A program made the translations under genes and the position numbers. Of a DNA stretch of 64,000 bases, positions 34,137 through 42,690 are shown piece after piece. The stretch is from Bradyrhizobium sp. Ghvi. Its GTDB lineage: Bacteria > Pseudomonadota > Alphaproteobacteria > Rhizobiales > Xanthobacteraceae. A model generated the notes under the pieces. The model made no database searches. It had not been told where the DNA came from and saw nothing but the letters and a program-made list of their open reading frames with translations. The stretch is taken from assembly GCF_900115265.1 (NCBI RefSeq), contig NZ_FOVU01000004.1:556987-620986 (forward strand), written 5' to 3'. The number at the start of each line of letters is the position of its first letter. The first letter of the stretch is position 1.

Positions 34137-34874
34137 ATGTTCGATCTGACTGGCAAAAAGGCGCTTGTCACCGGCGCGACCGGCGGCATCGGCGGCGCGA
34201 TTGCGCAGGCGCTGCACGCGCAGGGCGCCACCGTCGCGATCTCCGGAACACGCAAGGAGGTGCTGGATGAGCTTGCCGGCCGGCTTGGCGAGCGCACTCA
34301 TGTCCTGCCCTGCAATCTCTCCAAGGCCGACGAGGTCGAGGCGCTGGTGCCGGCTGCGGAAGAGGCGATGGGCCAGGTCGACATCCTCATAGCCAATGCC
34401 GGCATCACTCGCGACAATCTGTTCGTTCAGCTCCGTGACGAGGATTGGGACGAGGTCATCAACGTCAACCTCACCGCGACCTTCCGCCTGGCGCGCGCCG
34501 CCACCAAATTGATGATGCGCAAGCGCTTCGGCCGCATCATTGCGATCACCTCGATCGTCGGCGTCACCGGCAATCCCGGGCAGGGCAACTACACCGCGTC
34601 GAAGGCTGGCCTGATCGGCATGATCAAGACCCTCGGCGCCGAATACGCCAAGCGCGGCGTTACCGCGAACTGCATCGCGCCTGGCTTCATCAAGACGCCG
34701 ATGACGGACGCGCTCAACGACAAGCAGCGCGAGACCATTCTGGCCAAGGTTCCGGCTGCCCGTCTGGGTACGCCCGAGGACATTGCGGCAGCCGCCGTCT
34801 ATCTCAGCTCGAACGAAGCGGCCTACGTCACCGGCCAAACCATTCACGTCAACGGTGGCATGGCCATGATCTGA
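34137..34874 (+). CDS. fabG: 3-oxoacyl-ACP reductase
   Basis: A 245-residue SDR that reduces beta-ketoacyl-ACP with NADPH. TGATGGIGGAIA is the cofactor loop, NAGITRDNLF the FabG-specific motif, and Ser/Tyr/Lys lie in ITSIVGVTGNPGQGNYTASK. It ends HVNGGMAMI as expected. It begins 11 bp after fabD with GAGGAG as ribosome site. Confidence 0.97.
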   Translation: MFDLTGKKALVTGATGGIGGAIAQALHAQGATVAISGTRKEVLDELAGRLGERTHVLPCNLSKADEVEALVPAAEEAMGQVDILIANAGITRDNLFVQLRDEDWDEVINVNLTATFRLARAATKLMMRKRFGRIIAITSIVGVTGNPGQGNYTASKAGLIGMIKTLGAEYAKRGVTANCIAPGFIKTPMTDALNDKQRETILAKVPAARLGTPEDIAAAAVYLSSNEAAYVTGQTIHVNGGMAMI

Positions 34875-35185
34875 CGGCCTCGTTTCGCACTGCCCACATG
34901 GGCAATGCAGGATGCGGCAAACGGCCGTTTCCGGAGCGAAATGAGGCGTGTAGTCAAGGCACTTGAAGTATGATAACCGGACGCTCAACGGATGGGCAAA
35001 GAACGCCATTGCAGGTTTTTGAAACCCTGTATATTGGCGATGCGGAGCCTTGGCCGTCGTTCGCCTGGTCGCATCGGGTTAAGGTGTGGCCAAATCAAAG
35101 TTCGTAAGCGAAGGCAGTCAACGACCACGACGGCTCGTATCGTCCCGGGGGGTCGGGTCTACAGGGAACAACACGAGGTTATGCA
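34875..35185. other. Intergenic leader region of acpP
   Basis: A 311-bp gap between fabG and acpP with no supported gene. A GGTTTTTGAAACC palindrome (35014-35026) lies just before TATATT (35030-35035), and TTGCAG (35009-35014) is 15 bp upstream of that box. This could be the acpP promoter, but the spacing is short and I give it little weight. Confidence 0.35.
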
Positions 35186-35425
35186 ATGAGTGACATTGGC
35201 GAGCGGGTTAAGAAGATCGTGGTCGAACACCTTGGTGTTGAACCCGAGAAGGTTGTCGACGCGGCGAGCTTCATCGACGACCTCGGCGCCGACAGTCTGG
35301 ACACCGTCGAACTGGTGATGGCGTTCGAAGAAGAATTCGGGTGCGAGATTCCGGACGATGCCGCTGAGACGATTCTCACCGTCGGCGACGCCACGAAGTT
35401 TCTCGAGAAGAACGCGAAGAGCTAA
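35186..35425 (+). CDS. acpP: Acyl carrier protein
   Basis: A 79-residue acidic protein. The phosphopantetheine attachment site is Ser37 in LGADSLDTVELVMAFEEEF. Length and sequence are those of the housekeeping ACP of Rhizobiales fatty acid synthesis. It has its own leader and a strong terminator (35455-35500), so it can be transcribed apart from fabF. Confidence 0.98.
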   Translation: MSDIGERVKKIVVEHLGVEPEKVVDAASFIDDLGADSLDTVELVMAFEEEFGCEIPDDAAETILTVGDATKFLEKNAKS

Positions 35426-35454
35426 GGCTCTTCATTTTCGCGGGGACAACATTG

Positions 35455-35500
35455 AAACCGGACGGGCCGCTTCGCAGCGGTCAGCCGGTTTCTTGTTATT
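35455..35500 (+). terminator. Rho-independent terminator after acpP
   Basis: AAACCGG (35455-35461) pairs with CCGGTTT (35485-35491), enclosing a second stem CCGCT-TCGC-AGCGG (35467-35480). A T-rich run TTTCTTGTTATT follows. It lies 30 bp after the acpP stop and would leave fabF partly dependent on its own promoter or on readthrough. Confidence 0.8.
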
Positions 35501-35533
35501 GGCCGTGAATCTTTCGATGCGGAGTTTTCGGAT

Positions 35534-36799
35534 ATGAGGCGGGTTGTCGTTACTGGTCTCGGCATGGTGTCGCCACTCGCCTGCGGCGTCGAGCCGACCT
35601 GGAAGCGCATCCTCAACGGCGAGAGCGGTGCGCGCAGGATCGAAAGCTTCGATGTCTCCGATCTGCAAACCAAGATCGCCTGCACCGTCGTACGCGGCGA
35701 CGGCAGCAACGACACGTTCAATCCCGACAAGTGGATGGAGCCGAAGGACCAGCGCAAGGTCGACGACTTCATCATTTTCGGCATGGCTGCCGCCGGCCAG
35801 GCCCTCGACGATGCCAACTGGCATCCCGAGACCGAAGAGGACAAATGCGCGACCGGCACCATGATCGGGTCCGGCATCGGCGGCCTCAACGGCATAGCCG
35901 ACACCGCCATTCTCTTGAAGGAGCGCGGCCCGCGCCGGGTATCGCCGTTCTTCATTCCTGGCCGCCTGATCAATCTCGCCTCCGGCTACGTCTCGATTGC
36001 ACATGGCTTGAAGGGACCCAACCATTCCGTGGTCACGGCGTGCTCGACCGGCGCCCATGCGGTCGGTGATGCCGCCCGCCTGATTGCGCTTGGCGATGCT
36101 GACGTGATGGTCGCCGGCGGTGCGGAGTCGCCGATCAGCCGGATCGGCATAGCCGGCTTCAACGCCGCGCGTGCGCTCTCGACCGGCTTCAACGAGACGC
36201 CCGAGAAGGCCTCCCGCCCCTATGACAAGGACCGCGACGGCTTCGTGATGGGCGAGGGCGCCGGCGTCCTGGTGCTGGAAGAGCTCGAGCACGCCCGGCG
36301 CCGCGGCGCACGGATCTACGCCGAGGTGATCGGCTACGGTCTGTCGGGTGACGCCTATCACATTACCTCGCCGTCGCCCGACGGCGATGGCGGTTTCCGC
36401 AGCATGTCGGCTGCACTCAAGCGCGCCGGTCTGACGGCATCCGACCTCGACTACATCAACGCGCATGGCACATCGACGCCGCTCGGCGACGAGATCGAGC
36501 TTGGCGCGGTCGAGCGGCTGCTCGGCAATGCCGCATCCAAGGTTGCGATGTCCTCGACCAAGTCCTCGACCGGCCATCTGCTCGGCGCGGCCGGCGCAGT
36601 CGAGGCGATCTTCGCCGTTCTTGCGATTCGCGATAATATCGTCCCGCCGACCATCAATCTGGACAATCCGTCGGTGGAGACCGCGATCGATCTCGTGCCA
36701 CATAAGGCGAAGCAGCGTGACGTGAACGTCGCGTTGTCGAATTCTTTTGGTTTCGGCGGTACCAATGCGTCGGTGATCGTCCGGCGTCTGGCCCAATAG
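35534..36799 (+). CDS. fabF: 3-oxoacyl-ACP synthase II (KAS II)
   Basis: A 421-residue condensing enzyme for chain elongation. The Cys-His-His triad is seen: Cys170 in VTACSTGAH, His in NAHGTSTPLGD, and His in SSTGHLLGAAG. It starts MRRVVVTGLGMVSPLACG and ends with the usual SFGFGGTNASVI near the C-terminus. It lies downstream of acpP and upstream of mltG, as in most Rhizobiales. Confidence 0.97.
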   Translation: MRRVVVTGLGMVSPLACGVEPTWKRILNGESGARRIESFDVSDLQTKIACTVVRGDGSNDTFNPDKWMEPKDQRKVDDFIIFGMAAAGQALDDANWHPETEEDKCATGTMIGSGIGGLNGIADTAILLKERGPRRVSPFFIPGRLINLASGYVSIAHGLKGPNHSVVTACSTGAHAVGDAARLIALGDADVMVAGGAESPISRIGIAGFNAARALSTGFNETPEKASRPYDKDRDGFVMGEGAGVLVLEELEHARRRGARIYAEVIGYGLSGDAYHITSPSPDGDGGFRSMSAALKRAGLTASDLDYINAHGTSTPLGDEIELGAVERLLGNAASKVAMSSTKSSTGHLLGAAGAVEAIFAVLAIRDNIVPPTINLDNPSVETAIDLVPHKAKQRDVNVALSNSFGFGGTNASVIVRRLAQ

Positions 36800-36925
36800 T
36801 TTTGCGTTTACGACGAATCCACCGTTTTGCCGTATTCGGCGATAGTCATATCCGTGGGCGCGTGCATTTGGCTCGGCAAGTGATTGTCAGGCTGCGATTG
36901 AACCGGCAGGATTCAGGTTGCTTCG

Positions 36926-38188
36926 ATGAGTGAAAGGCCGCCCATTTCGCCCCGGAGTCCGCGGGCAGCGCTCGAGCCCGAGCAGGTCCCGCCGCCGCCG
37001 AGGCGTTCGGAGCGGGCGCGCAATCCGTTCGTCGTGGTCGGTAACGCCATCATCACTCTGCTTTTGATCGGTATGATCGGCGCGGGCGCGGCCTATTATT
37101 ACGGCCGGCAGGTGCTTGAATCGCCCGGACCGCTGAAGGAAGACAAGATCGTCAACATTCCCCAGCGTGCCGGCAAGCGCGATATCGCCGAGACCCTGAA
37201 CCGGGAAGGCGTGACCGACGTCAATCCCTGGGTGTTCATCGGCGCCGTGGCCGCCCTGAAGGCGAGCTCGGACCTGAAGCCGGGTGAATATTCGTTCCAG
37301 AAGAACGCGAGCCTGCGCGACGTCATCGCCACCATCGTCGAGGGCAAGGTGGTGCAGCACGCAGTCACCATTCCGGAGGGCCTGACCTCCGAGCAAATCG
37401 TGGCGCGGCTCTCCGACAACGACATCTTCACCGGCAGCGTGCGCGAAGTACCGCGCGAAGGTACGCTGCTGCCCGAGACCTACAAGTTCCCGCGCGGGAC
37501 CCCGCGTGAACAGGTGATCCAGCGCATGCAGCAGGCGCACAAGCGCGTGCTCGCGGAGATCTGGGAACGCCGCAGCCAGGACCTGCCGGTCAAGACGCCG
37601 GAGCAGCTGGTGACGCTCGCCTCGATCGTCGAGAAGGAGACCGGCAAGCCGGACGAGCGCAGCCGCGTCGCCGCCGTGTTCGTCAATCGGCTGAAGCAGA
37701 AGATCAAGCTGCAATCCGATCCGACCATCATCTACGGTCTCGTCGGCGGCAAGGGCACTCTGGGACGTCCGATCAAGCGCAGCGAGATCACGCAGCCTTC
37801 GCCCTACAACACCTATGTGATCGAGGGCCTGCCGCCCGGTCCGATCTCCAATCCTGGTCGCGCCTCGCTGGAGGCCGCCGCCAACCCGGCCCGCACCCGC
37901 GACCTCTATTTCGTCGCCGACGGCTCGGGCGGGCATGCCTTCACCGAGACCTACGACGCGCATCAGAAGAACGTCGCGAAGCTCCGCGCGATGGAAAAGC
38001 AGATCCAGAACGACACGGTCGAGCCGGCCGAGGATGCGCCACCGCCCGCCGTTCCACCGCCCGCAGCCGCAGATACTGCGCCCACTGCGACCACACCCAA
38101 GCCGCCCCAGAGGAGGCCGCCAGCCCGGCCAGCGGCACCCGCCCGCCAAGGCGCGATGCAGCCATCGCCGCCGGTGATCCAACGCTAG
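36926..38188 (+). CDS. mltG: Endolytic murein transglycosylase MltG
   Basis: A 420-residue YceG-family enzyme that cuts nascent glycan strands and so sets peptidoglycan chain length. One transmembrane helix near residues 37-58 follows a Pro/Arg-rich cytoplasmic start. A LysM-like region precedes the catalytic block LASIVEKETGKPDERSRVAA with the active-site Glu, then SDPTIIYG and SPYNTYVIEGLPPGPISNPG. The last 65 residues are a Pro/Ala tail outside the family core. The fabF-mltG-yicC-gmk order is well conserved. Confidence 0.95.
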   Translation: MSERPPISPRSPRAALEPEQVPPPPRRSERARNPFVVVGNAIITLLLIGMIGAGAAYYYGRQVLESPGPLKEDKIVNIPQRAGKRDIAETLNREGVTDVNPWVFIGAVAALKASSDLKPGEYSFQKNASLRDVIATIVEGKVVQHAVTIPEGLTSEQIVARLSDNDIFTGSVREVPREGTLLPETYKFPRGTPREQVIQRMQQAHKRVLAEIWERRSQDLPVKTPEQLVTLASIVEKETGKPDERSRVAAVFVNRLKQKIKLQSDPTIIYGLVGGKGTLGRPIKRSEITQPSPYNTYVIEGLPPGPISNPGRASLEAAANPARTRDLYFVADGSGGHAFTETYDAHQKNVAKLRAMEKQIQNDTVEPAEDAPPPAVPPPAAADTAPTATTPKPPQRRPPARPAAPARQGAMQPSPPVIQR

Positions 38189-38320
38189 GTCTGATCCAGC
38201 CCCGGGCCGGTGCAGATCGGCCTGCGGACATTGCGGATTCCATTTTCGTGCAAAATAGTCTTAAGATTCCCGTGGCCTGATGGCCTCGCGAATCCCATGC
38301 TTGTTGGAGAATTTGACCTG

Positions 38321-39208
38321 ATGGCGCTGTCGTCCATGACCGGCTTTGCCCGAAGCCACGGCGCAAGCGGGCCGTACACGTTCGAATGGGAATTGAAGTC
38401 GGTCAACGCCAAGGGCTTTGACTTGCGGGTGCGGCTGCCGCAGGGCTTCGACGAGCTTGAGGCCCATGCCAAGAAGCGCGCCGGCGAGCTGCTCTCGCGC
38501 GGCACCGTCTACGCCAATCTCAACGTCAAGCGCGCCAACGCGGCCGCTACCGTGCGCGTCAATGAGGACGTGCTCAACGCGGTGCTGAAGGCTGCCGCAG
38601 TCATCTCCGGCAAGGTTGATGCCGTGGCGCCGAGCATCGACGGCCTGCTTGCCATCAAGGGTGTCGTCGAGGTCGCCGAGCCCGAGGGCGACGAGGAGGA
38701 GGACAAGGCGGCGCGCGCCGCCGCAGCCGAAGCCTTCGACAAGGCGCTCGACGAACTCGTTGCGATGCGCAAGCGGGAGGGGATTTCGCTCGGCCAGATC
38801 CTGACCCAGCGAGTCGACGAGGTCGAGCAGCTGGCAAAAAGGGCCGAGGCCGCTCCTGGCCGCAAGCCCGAAGCGATCAAGGCGAGGCTCGCCGAGCAGA
38901 TCGCCGCGCTGCTGGACACCACTGACCGTTTCGATTCCGACCGCCTGATGCAGGAGGCGATCCTGATCGCCACCAAGGCCGACATCCGCGAGGAGCTCGA
39001 CCGCATCGCCTCCCACATCGCGCAGGCGCGCGAGCTGATCGGCAAGGGCGGCCCGATCGGCCGCAAGCTCGACTTCCTGGCGCAGGAGTTTCACCGCGAG
39101 GTCAACACCTGCTGTTCGAAGTCGAACGATATCGAGCTGACCAATACCGGCCTCGCCATGAAGAACGTGGTCGAGCAGTTCCGCGAGCAGGTGCAGAATC
39201 TGGAGTGA
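38321..39208 (+). CDS. YicC family endoribonuclease-like protein
   Basis: A 295-residue YicC protein: MALSSMTGFARSHG and WELKSVNAKGFDLRVRLPQG at the N-terminus, and the C-terminal DUF1732 block KLDFLAQEFHREVNTCCSKS. E. coli YicC is reported to act as an endoribonuclease affecting small-RNA turnover. An acidic insert (EGDEEEDKAARAAAAEA) lies mid-protein. The ATG at 38321 has GGAGA upstream; an ATG 111 bp earlier is rejected because the family begins at this Met. It precedes gmk by 3 bp. Confidence 0.93.
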   Translation: MALSSMTGFARSHGASGPYTFEWELKSVNAKGFDLRVRLPQGFDELEAHAKKRAGELLSRGTVYANLNVKRANAAATVRVNEDVLNAVLKAAAVISGKVDAVAPSIDGLLAIKGVVEVAEPEGDEEEDKAARAAAAEAFDKALDELVAMRKREGISLGQILTQRVDEVEQLAKRAEAAPGRKPEAIKARLAEQIAALLDTTDRFDSDRLMQEAILIATKADIREELDRIASHIAQARELIGKGGPIGRKLDFLAQEFHREVNTCCSKSNDIELTNTGLAMKNVVEQFREQVQNLE

Positions 39209-39211
39209 TCG

Positions 39212-39871
39212 ATGACGACGAGCGGTCACGGAACTGATGGGGTCGAGCGCCGCGGATTGATGTTCGTGCTTTCCTCGCCTTCAGGCGCGGGCAAGACGAC
39301 GTTGTCGCGCTTGCTGATCGAACGCATGTCGGGCCTGAAAATGTCGGTCTCCGCGACCACGCGGGCGATGCGGCCGGGCGAAGTCAACGGCAAGGACTAT
39401 TCGTTCGTCGACAAGGCCACGTTCGAGGCGATGGTGAAGGCCGGCGAGCTGCTGGAGTGGGCGACCGTGTTCGACAACAGCTACGGTACGCCGCGCGGCC
39501 CCGTCGAGGCCGCGCTGTCGGCCGGGCAGGACGTGCTGTTCGACATCGACTGGCAGGGCACGCAGCAGCTGCGCGAGAAGGCGCGCGCCGACGTCGTCAG
39601 CGTCTTCATCCTGCCGCCGTCCGCGGCGGACCTCGAGAAGCGGCTGCATTCGCGCGCGCAGGATTCCGACGAGGTGATCCGCAAGCGCATGAGCCGCGCC
39701 AGCCACGAAATGAGCCACTGGGCCGAGTACGATTACATCGTCATCAACCACAATGTCGATGACGCCTTCGCCGAGGTGCAGTCGATCCTGAAGGCCGAAC
39801 GCCTCAAGCGCGAGCGGCGGACCGGCCTCGTGAGCTTCGTGCGAGCGCTGCAAGGTCAGCTTCAAGGCTAG
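39212..39871 (+). CDS. gmk: Guanylate kinase
   Basis: A 219-residue kinase converting GMP to GDP. The P-loop is SSPSGAGKTTLSRLL near residues 23-37; the GMP-binding segment VSATTRAMRPGEVNGKDY and the lid RSRAQDSDEVIRKRMSRA-type region are standard. The last 68 bp overlap, on the opposite strand, the end of a long hypothetical gene, an unusual depth of convergence here. Confidence 0.96.
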   Translation: MTTSGHGTDGVERRGLMFVLSSPSGAGKTTLSRLLIERMSGLKMSVSATTRAMRPGEVNGKDYSFVDKATFEAMVKAGELLEWATVFDNSYGTPRGPVEAALSAGQDVLFDIDWQGTQQLREKARADVVSVFILPPSAADLEKRLHSRAQDSDEVIRKRMSRASHEMSHWAEYDYIVINHNVDDAFAEVQSILKAERLKRERRTGLVSFVRALQGQLQG

Positions 39872-41099
39872 GGTCGAAGCCGGGTTGCGACAGCCGCGGC
39901 CCTTGCGCCGCCAGCCGTTCCAGCATCGACGTGATGATATCGATGTCGACGGCCGTTTCGTCGGGCGCATGGTTCTCATGCGTGTTCGCGTCGCGTACGT
40001 CCTCTTGGTGCGCAGCCAGATCGGCCAGGTCGTGATCGGCCACTTCGTGATCGGTCTCGTCTTCGTCATGCCTGTCGGCAGCAAGCAGCGGCGCCGGCGT
40101 CTCGATCTCGCCGTCGAAATAGTCGATCTCGGCTTCGTCAGGTTCTGCGGCCGCGAGCTCTGTAGGACGGCCCTGTGCTGCAATCCGGCCGATCGCGTCG
40201 CTGAATGCGGCGATTTGTGGCGCTTGCGGACGCACGGCGTCGAAGTCTACCGGAAGCGGCCGCGCCACGCGTGGCCCGGGTGTCGGTGCTGCGTTGAGCC
40301 ACGGCGCGCGGCTGTCGTCGCGATCCTGCCGATAGTCCCAATTGACGCGGCGATCGGACGTCTGCACGCGCGCGCGTCCACCGGCGAAGCGGTAGATCAG
40401 GCTGGCGAGCAGGCCGGCCAGCGCCAGCGCGCCGCCGACGACGAGCAATAGCATCTGAACCGAGCCGGTCGGCTTGGTGGCCGCGCTATCTGCGGCAGCG
40501 AGCGCCACCGGGGCCGGGGCCGGTTGCGCGCCTGGCTGAGCAGAACTCGTTGCAGGTGCGGAGGCGGGTGCAGATTGCGGCGCGGCTGCCGTGGCGGCAT
40601 CGGGCCAGCGTGTGTCGGTCACGGGCTGTGATGCACTGCCATCCGTGGTAGTGCCAAGCGCCTGCTGCGGTGACGTTGTGGCCGGTGCTGGTGCGCTCGT
40701 TGCGGGGCTGGACTGCGGTGCGACATACTCGGCACGCGCATTCTGCACCGATGCCGGCGCGGCGGGAGCTGCATTCGTCGCATCGGCCGTCGCCTGCGCG
40801 CTCTGCGTCGCCTGCGCGCTTTGCGTCGCCTTGCTACCTTCCGCGCGCAGATACCAGCATTGCCGTTTGGTCGCGCGCTCCACCCGGTAGAACCAGTGCT
40901 GCCCCTTCGGTGCGACGCCCTTTGGCGAGGTCAGGCAGTCGCCCGCGGCGTTTGTCGCGCTTGCTGTTGCTGTGCCTGCGGCAGCTGTGCTTGCCGCGCT
41001 GGGCGCAGTCGGCGCGTTCTGCGACACGGCGGCCAAGGGTGCGCCGGCAATGATGCTGCCAATCAGCGCGGACGTAAATTTTGCGGTGCGGTTGCCCAT
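39804..41099 (-). CDS. Exported/membrane hypothetical protein with central TM helix
   Basis: A 431-residue protein of unknown function. It has a signal peptide (MGNRTAKFTSALIGSIIAGA onward), then a conserved-looking segment GQHWFYRVERATKRQCWYLR, a long Ala/Pro/Ser/Thr region, a transmembrane helix (MLLLVVGGALALAGLLASLI) at about residue 220-240, and an acidic C-terminal part. The WFYRVERxTKRxCWYLR block is, to my recollection, common to a family of Bradyrhizobium hypothetical proteins. The ATG at 41099 has GGGAGACC upstream. The 3' end overlaps gmk by 68 bp antisense. Confidence 0.78.
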   Translation of the reverse strand: MGNRTAKFTSALIGSIIAGAPLAAVSQNAPTAPSAASTAAAGTATASATNAAGDCLTSPKGVAPKGQHWFYRVERATKRQCWYLRAEGSKATQSAQATQSAQATADATNAAPAAPASVQNARAEYVAPQSSPATSAPAPATTSPQQALGTTTDGSASQPVTDTRWPDAATAAAPQSAPASAPATSSAQPGAQPAPAPVALAAADSAATKPTGSVQMLLLVVGGALALAGLLASLIYRFAGGRARVQTSDRRVNWDYRQDRDDSRAPWLNAAPTPGPRVARPLPVDFDAVRPQAPQIAAFSDAIGRIAAQGRPTELAAAEPDEAEIDYFDGEIETPAPLLAADRHDEDETDHEVADHDLADLAAHQEDVRDANTHENHAPDETAVDIDIITSMLERLAAQGPRLSQPGFDPSLEADLAALARSSRGRSAARA

Positions 41100-41146
41100 C
41101 CTGGTCTCCCGGTTACGCATGACGCAACTCGTTACCGGCCCTTTCT

Positions 41147-41410
41147 CTACAAAGACTTAGGTGGCAATGAGCCGCAAATCCGGAGACGATGTGGCCTGAA
41201 TCGGGCCCGCGTTGTGTTTGTTCCATCGGGAATTTGGCCATTTCGAAGGCGGCAGGGCGGTCCGCAGTTCCATGTTGCCGGAGAGCTTTGCAGCACTTCT
41301 CGCAGCAGAATCTGGGCGAGCCTTCGGTCGTTGATCGCCCTACGGAGCCCAAGACGGATCTGCTCGTGGGAGAGCTCAGTCGGGATGTGACAGGTTTCGC
41401 AGGAGCTCAC
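41147..41410 (-). CDS. Possible small hypothetical gene, frame uncertain
   Basis: A GTG-started frame of 87 codons begins SCETCHIPTELSHEQIRLGL and continues RRAINDRRLAQILLREVL, a convincing amphipathic helical start with GC3-rich codons. The second half is less coding-like, and the neighbouring frame reads more plausibly there (AAFEMAKFPMEQTQRGPD). It may be real, frameshifted, or chance. No family is recognised. Confidence 0.3.
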   Translation of the reverse strand: MSSCETCHIPTELSHEQIRLGLRRAINDRRLAQILLREVLQSSPATWNCGPPCRLRNGQIPDGTNTTRARFRPHRLRICGSLPPKSL

Positions 41411-41429
41411 TCCGGACGACTGCGGAAGC

Positions 41430-41650
41430 TTACCTCCACGCGCTCGCCAGCTTCAGCGTCAAGATCCCCAGCACGCCGCTGATCAATCCCACCATCGTAT
41501 ACGACTGCGCAAAAAGCCGGTCTCGATGAAGATTTGGCACGCAAGGGCAAAGCAGATCGCGGTGAGCAACAGGCAGGCGGCGCCGGCAATGATCGCGAGG
41601 TAGCGGATCGCGGCGGCGACAGGTCTGGCGGAGGATGCAGGCTCGGTCAT
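41430..41650 (-). pseudogene. Two-helix small membrane protein gene, apparently frameshifted
   Basis: From the ATG at 41650 the frame reads MTEPASSARPVAAAIRYLAI and one transmembrane helix, then IFIETGF and stops early after LRSRIRWWD. In the next frame, from the same place, translation continues FAQSYTMVGLISGVLGILTL and ends KLASAWR at TAA 41432-41430, a second transmembrane helix. Joining the two at the run of five T (minus strand, 41515-41511) gives a coherent protein of about 73 residues. One missing base, a sequencing error, or programmed -1 slippage at the T-run would all explain this. Confidence 0.55.
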
Positions 41651-41706
41651 ACAGCGAGATGGATATACGGCGGACGCTTCTGCAGCGTCTCACACGGGTA
41701 ACAGCA

Positions 41707-41883
41707 TCACTTGCTTGCGCAGCAATCGACCAGTGCGCGCCAAATGCGCTGGATTTCGACATTCCTCTGAAGCTCGCGGACGTGGTTCTCGGTCGCGTGG
41801 GAGGATACGACTTCGACGTGCTGTTCGCGCGGCACGATCCAGCGTTCCGAGATCGGATCGTACCATTTGCTGGGAGTGACCAA
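41707..41883 (-). CDS. Small hypothetical protein, TTG start
   Basis: A 58-residue frame: MVTPSKWYDPISERWIVPRE at the start and VEIQRIWRALVDCCASK at the end. It has no ATG, but a TTG at 41883 lies 8 bp after AGGAGA, a good ribosome site. The translation is balanced in composition and hydrophilic, unlike the Arg/Ser-rich frames around it. No family recognised. Confidence 0.5.
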   Translation of the reverse strand: MVTPSKWYDPISERWIVPREQHVEVVSSHATENHVRELQRNVEIQRIWRALVDCCASK

Positions 41884-41919
41884 TTTCGTATCTCCTCTTC
41901 ATCCCCCTGGTTTCTGCGC

Positions 41920-42111
41920 CTATCCCATGCGCCGGTTGCTGGTGTTCTGGGTGAGGTTGCCGTGCGCGGCCTGCTCACGAATGTTCTGCTTCTCGTCGTC
42001 ACGATGACCTCTGGTGGTGTCGACCGGAACTGTCGGCGCGCTGCCGGCACCCTTGTGACACTGGTTCTCGCCGGGAACAGGCTGCACGGTTTTTGTCAGC
42101 GGCTTCGTCAT
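41920..42111 (-). CDS. Small hydrophilic hypothetical protein
   Basis: A 63-residue frame starting MTKPLTKTVQPVPGENQCHK and ending in an Asn/Arg-rich tail (GNLTQNTSNRRMG). It is polar throughout and probably disordered. GGAG lies about 11 bp upstream. I recall similar short proteins in Bradyrhizobium but cannot name the family. It lies in the same pocket of small minus-strand genes. Confidence 0.45.
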   Translation of the reverse strand: MTKPLTKTVQPVPGENQCHKGAGSAPTVPVDTTRGHRDDEKQNIREQAAHGNLTQNTSNRRMG

Positions 42112-42388
42112 ACGATTCGGACTCCGTCGTTGCCTTGACAAAGGCCAACGCGTTGGACGCGCGGGGCGTTCCATGCGCGGATCTGACCTAATTGTGGCGG
42201 TGCGCAGTGCCAGCGCGCGACTTGTTCTGCTCGTCGGATGAGGATCCATCGAAGGACATCTCCGCCTTCCGGGCGCGGAGCTCTCGGTGCTAATCAACAT
42301 TGCTGGCGCGGGCATCGCTGGTGACTATGCCGCGTTGCACGGTTGCCACGCCTCGAACTTCGTTCTTGGCCGGAGAACTACGGAGCCG

Positions 42389-42616
42389 CTACCCGAGGCG
42401 TGCTTCGCGCGCCCGCGATGGTCTGTTCAAGTTCCGGTACGCGTCGATCGCCTTGTTGGCAAGCATCAGCGGCCGACGTTCGCCGGTCTTGAGCTGCACT
42501 TCGATGGCATCGAGAATGATGTTCGCGGAGCTGTCAGGCGGGCCGAGCTCGCCGCTCTTCTCGAGGAAGCTCCAGGCGATGAAGAATGCGCTCTCGACCG
42601 TGCAACGAATGGACAT
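42389..42616 (-). CDS. Small helical hypothetical protein
   Basis: A 75-residue frame: MSIRCTVESAFFIAWSFLEK, then a stretch with ILDAIEVQLKTGERRPLMLA and NKAIDAYRN. The sequence is balanced, helical and soluble, with an amphipathic pattern typical of a real small protein. No enzyme or DNA-binding motif is visible. The ribosome site is weak. It precedes, on the same strand, nothing recognisable up to 42112. Confidence 0.55.
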   Translation of the reverse strand: MSIRCTVESAFFIAWSFLEKSGELGPPDSSANIILDAIEVQLKTGERRPLMLANKAIDAYRNLNRPSRAREARLG

Positions 42617-42690
42617 ACGCTGCCAACGCGATGGGGCGGCAGCCGTTCCGTGACCGTCGGCGAGAGGCGCATCCCGCCGCCGGTCGTAAC

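Noticed and set aside
42188..42259. 23-codon minus-strand frame MSFDGSSSDEQNKSRAG
   Set aside because: GGAAGGCGGAG abuts the ATG too closely for a ribosome site, and the frame is too short to judge.
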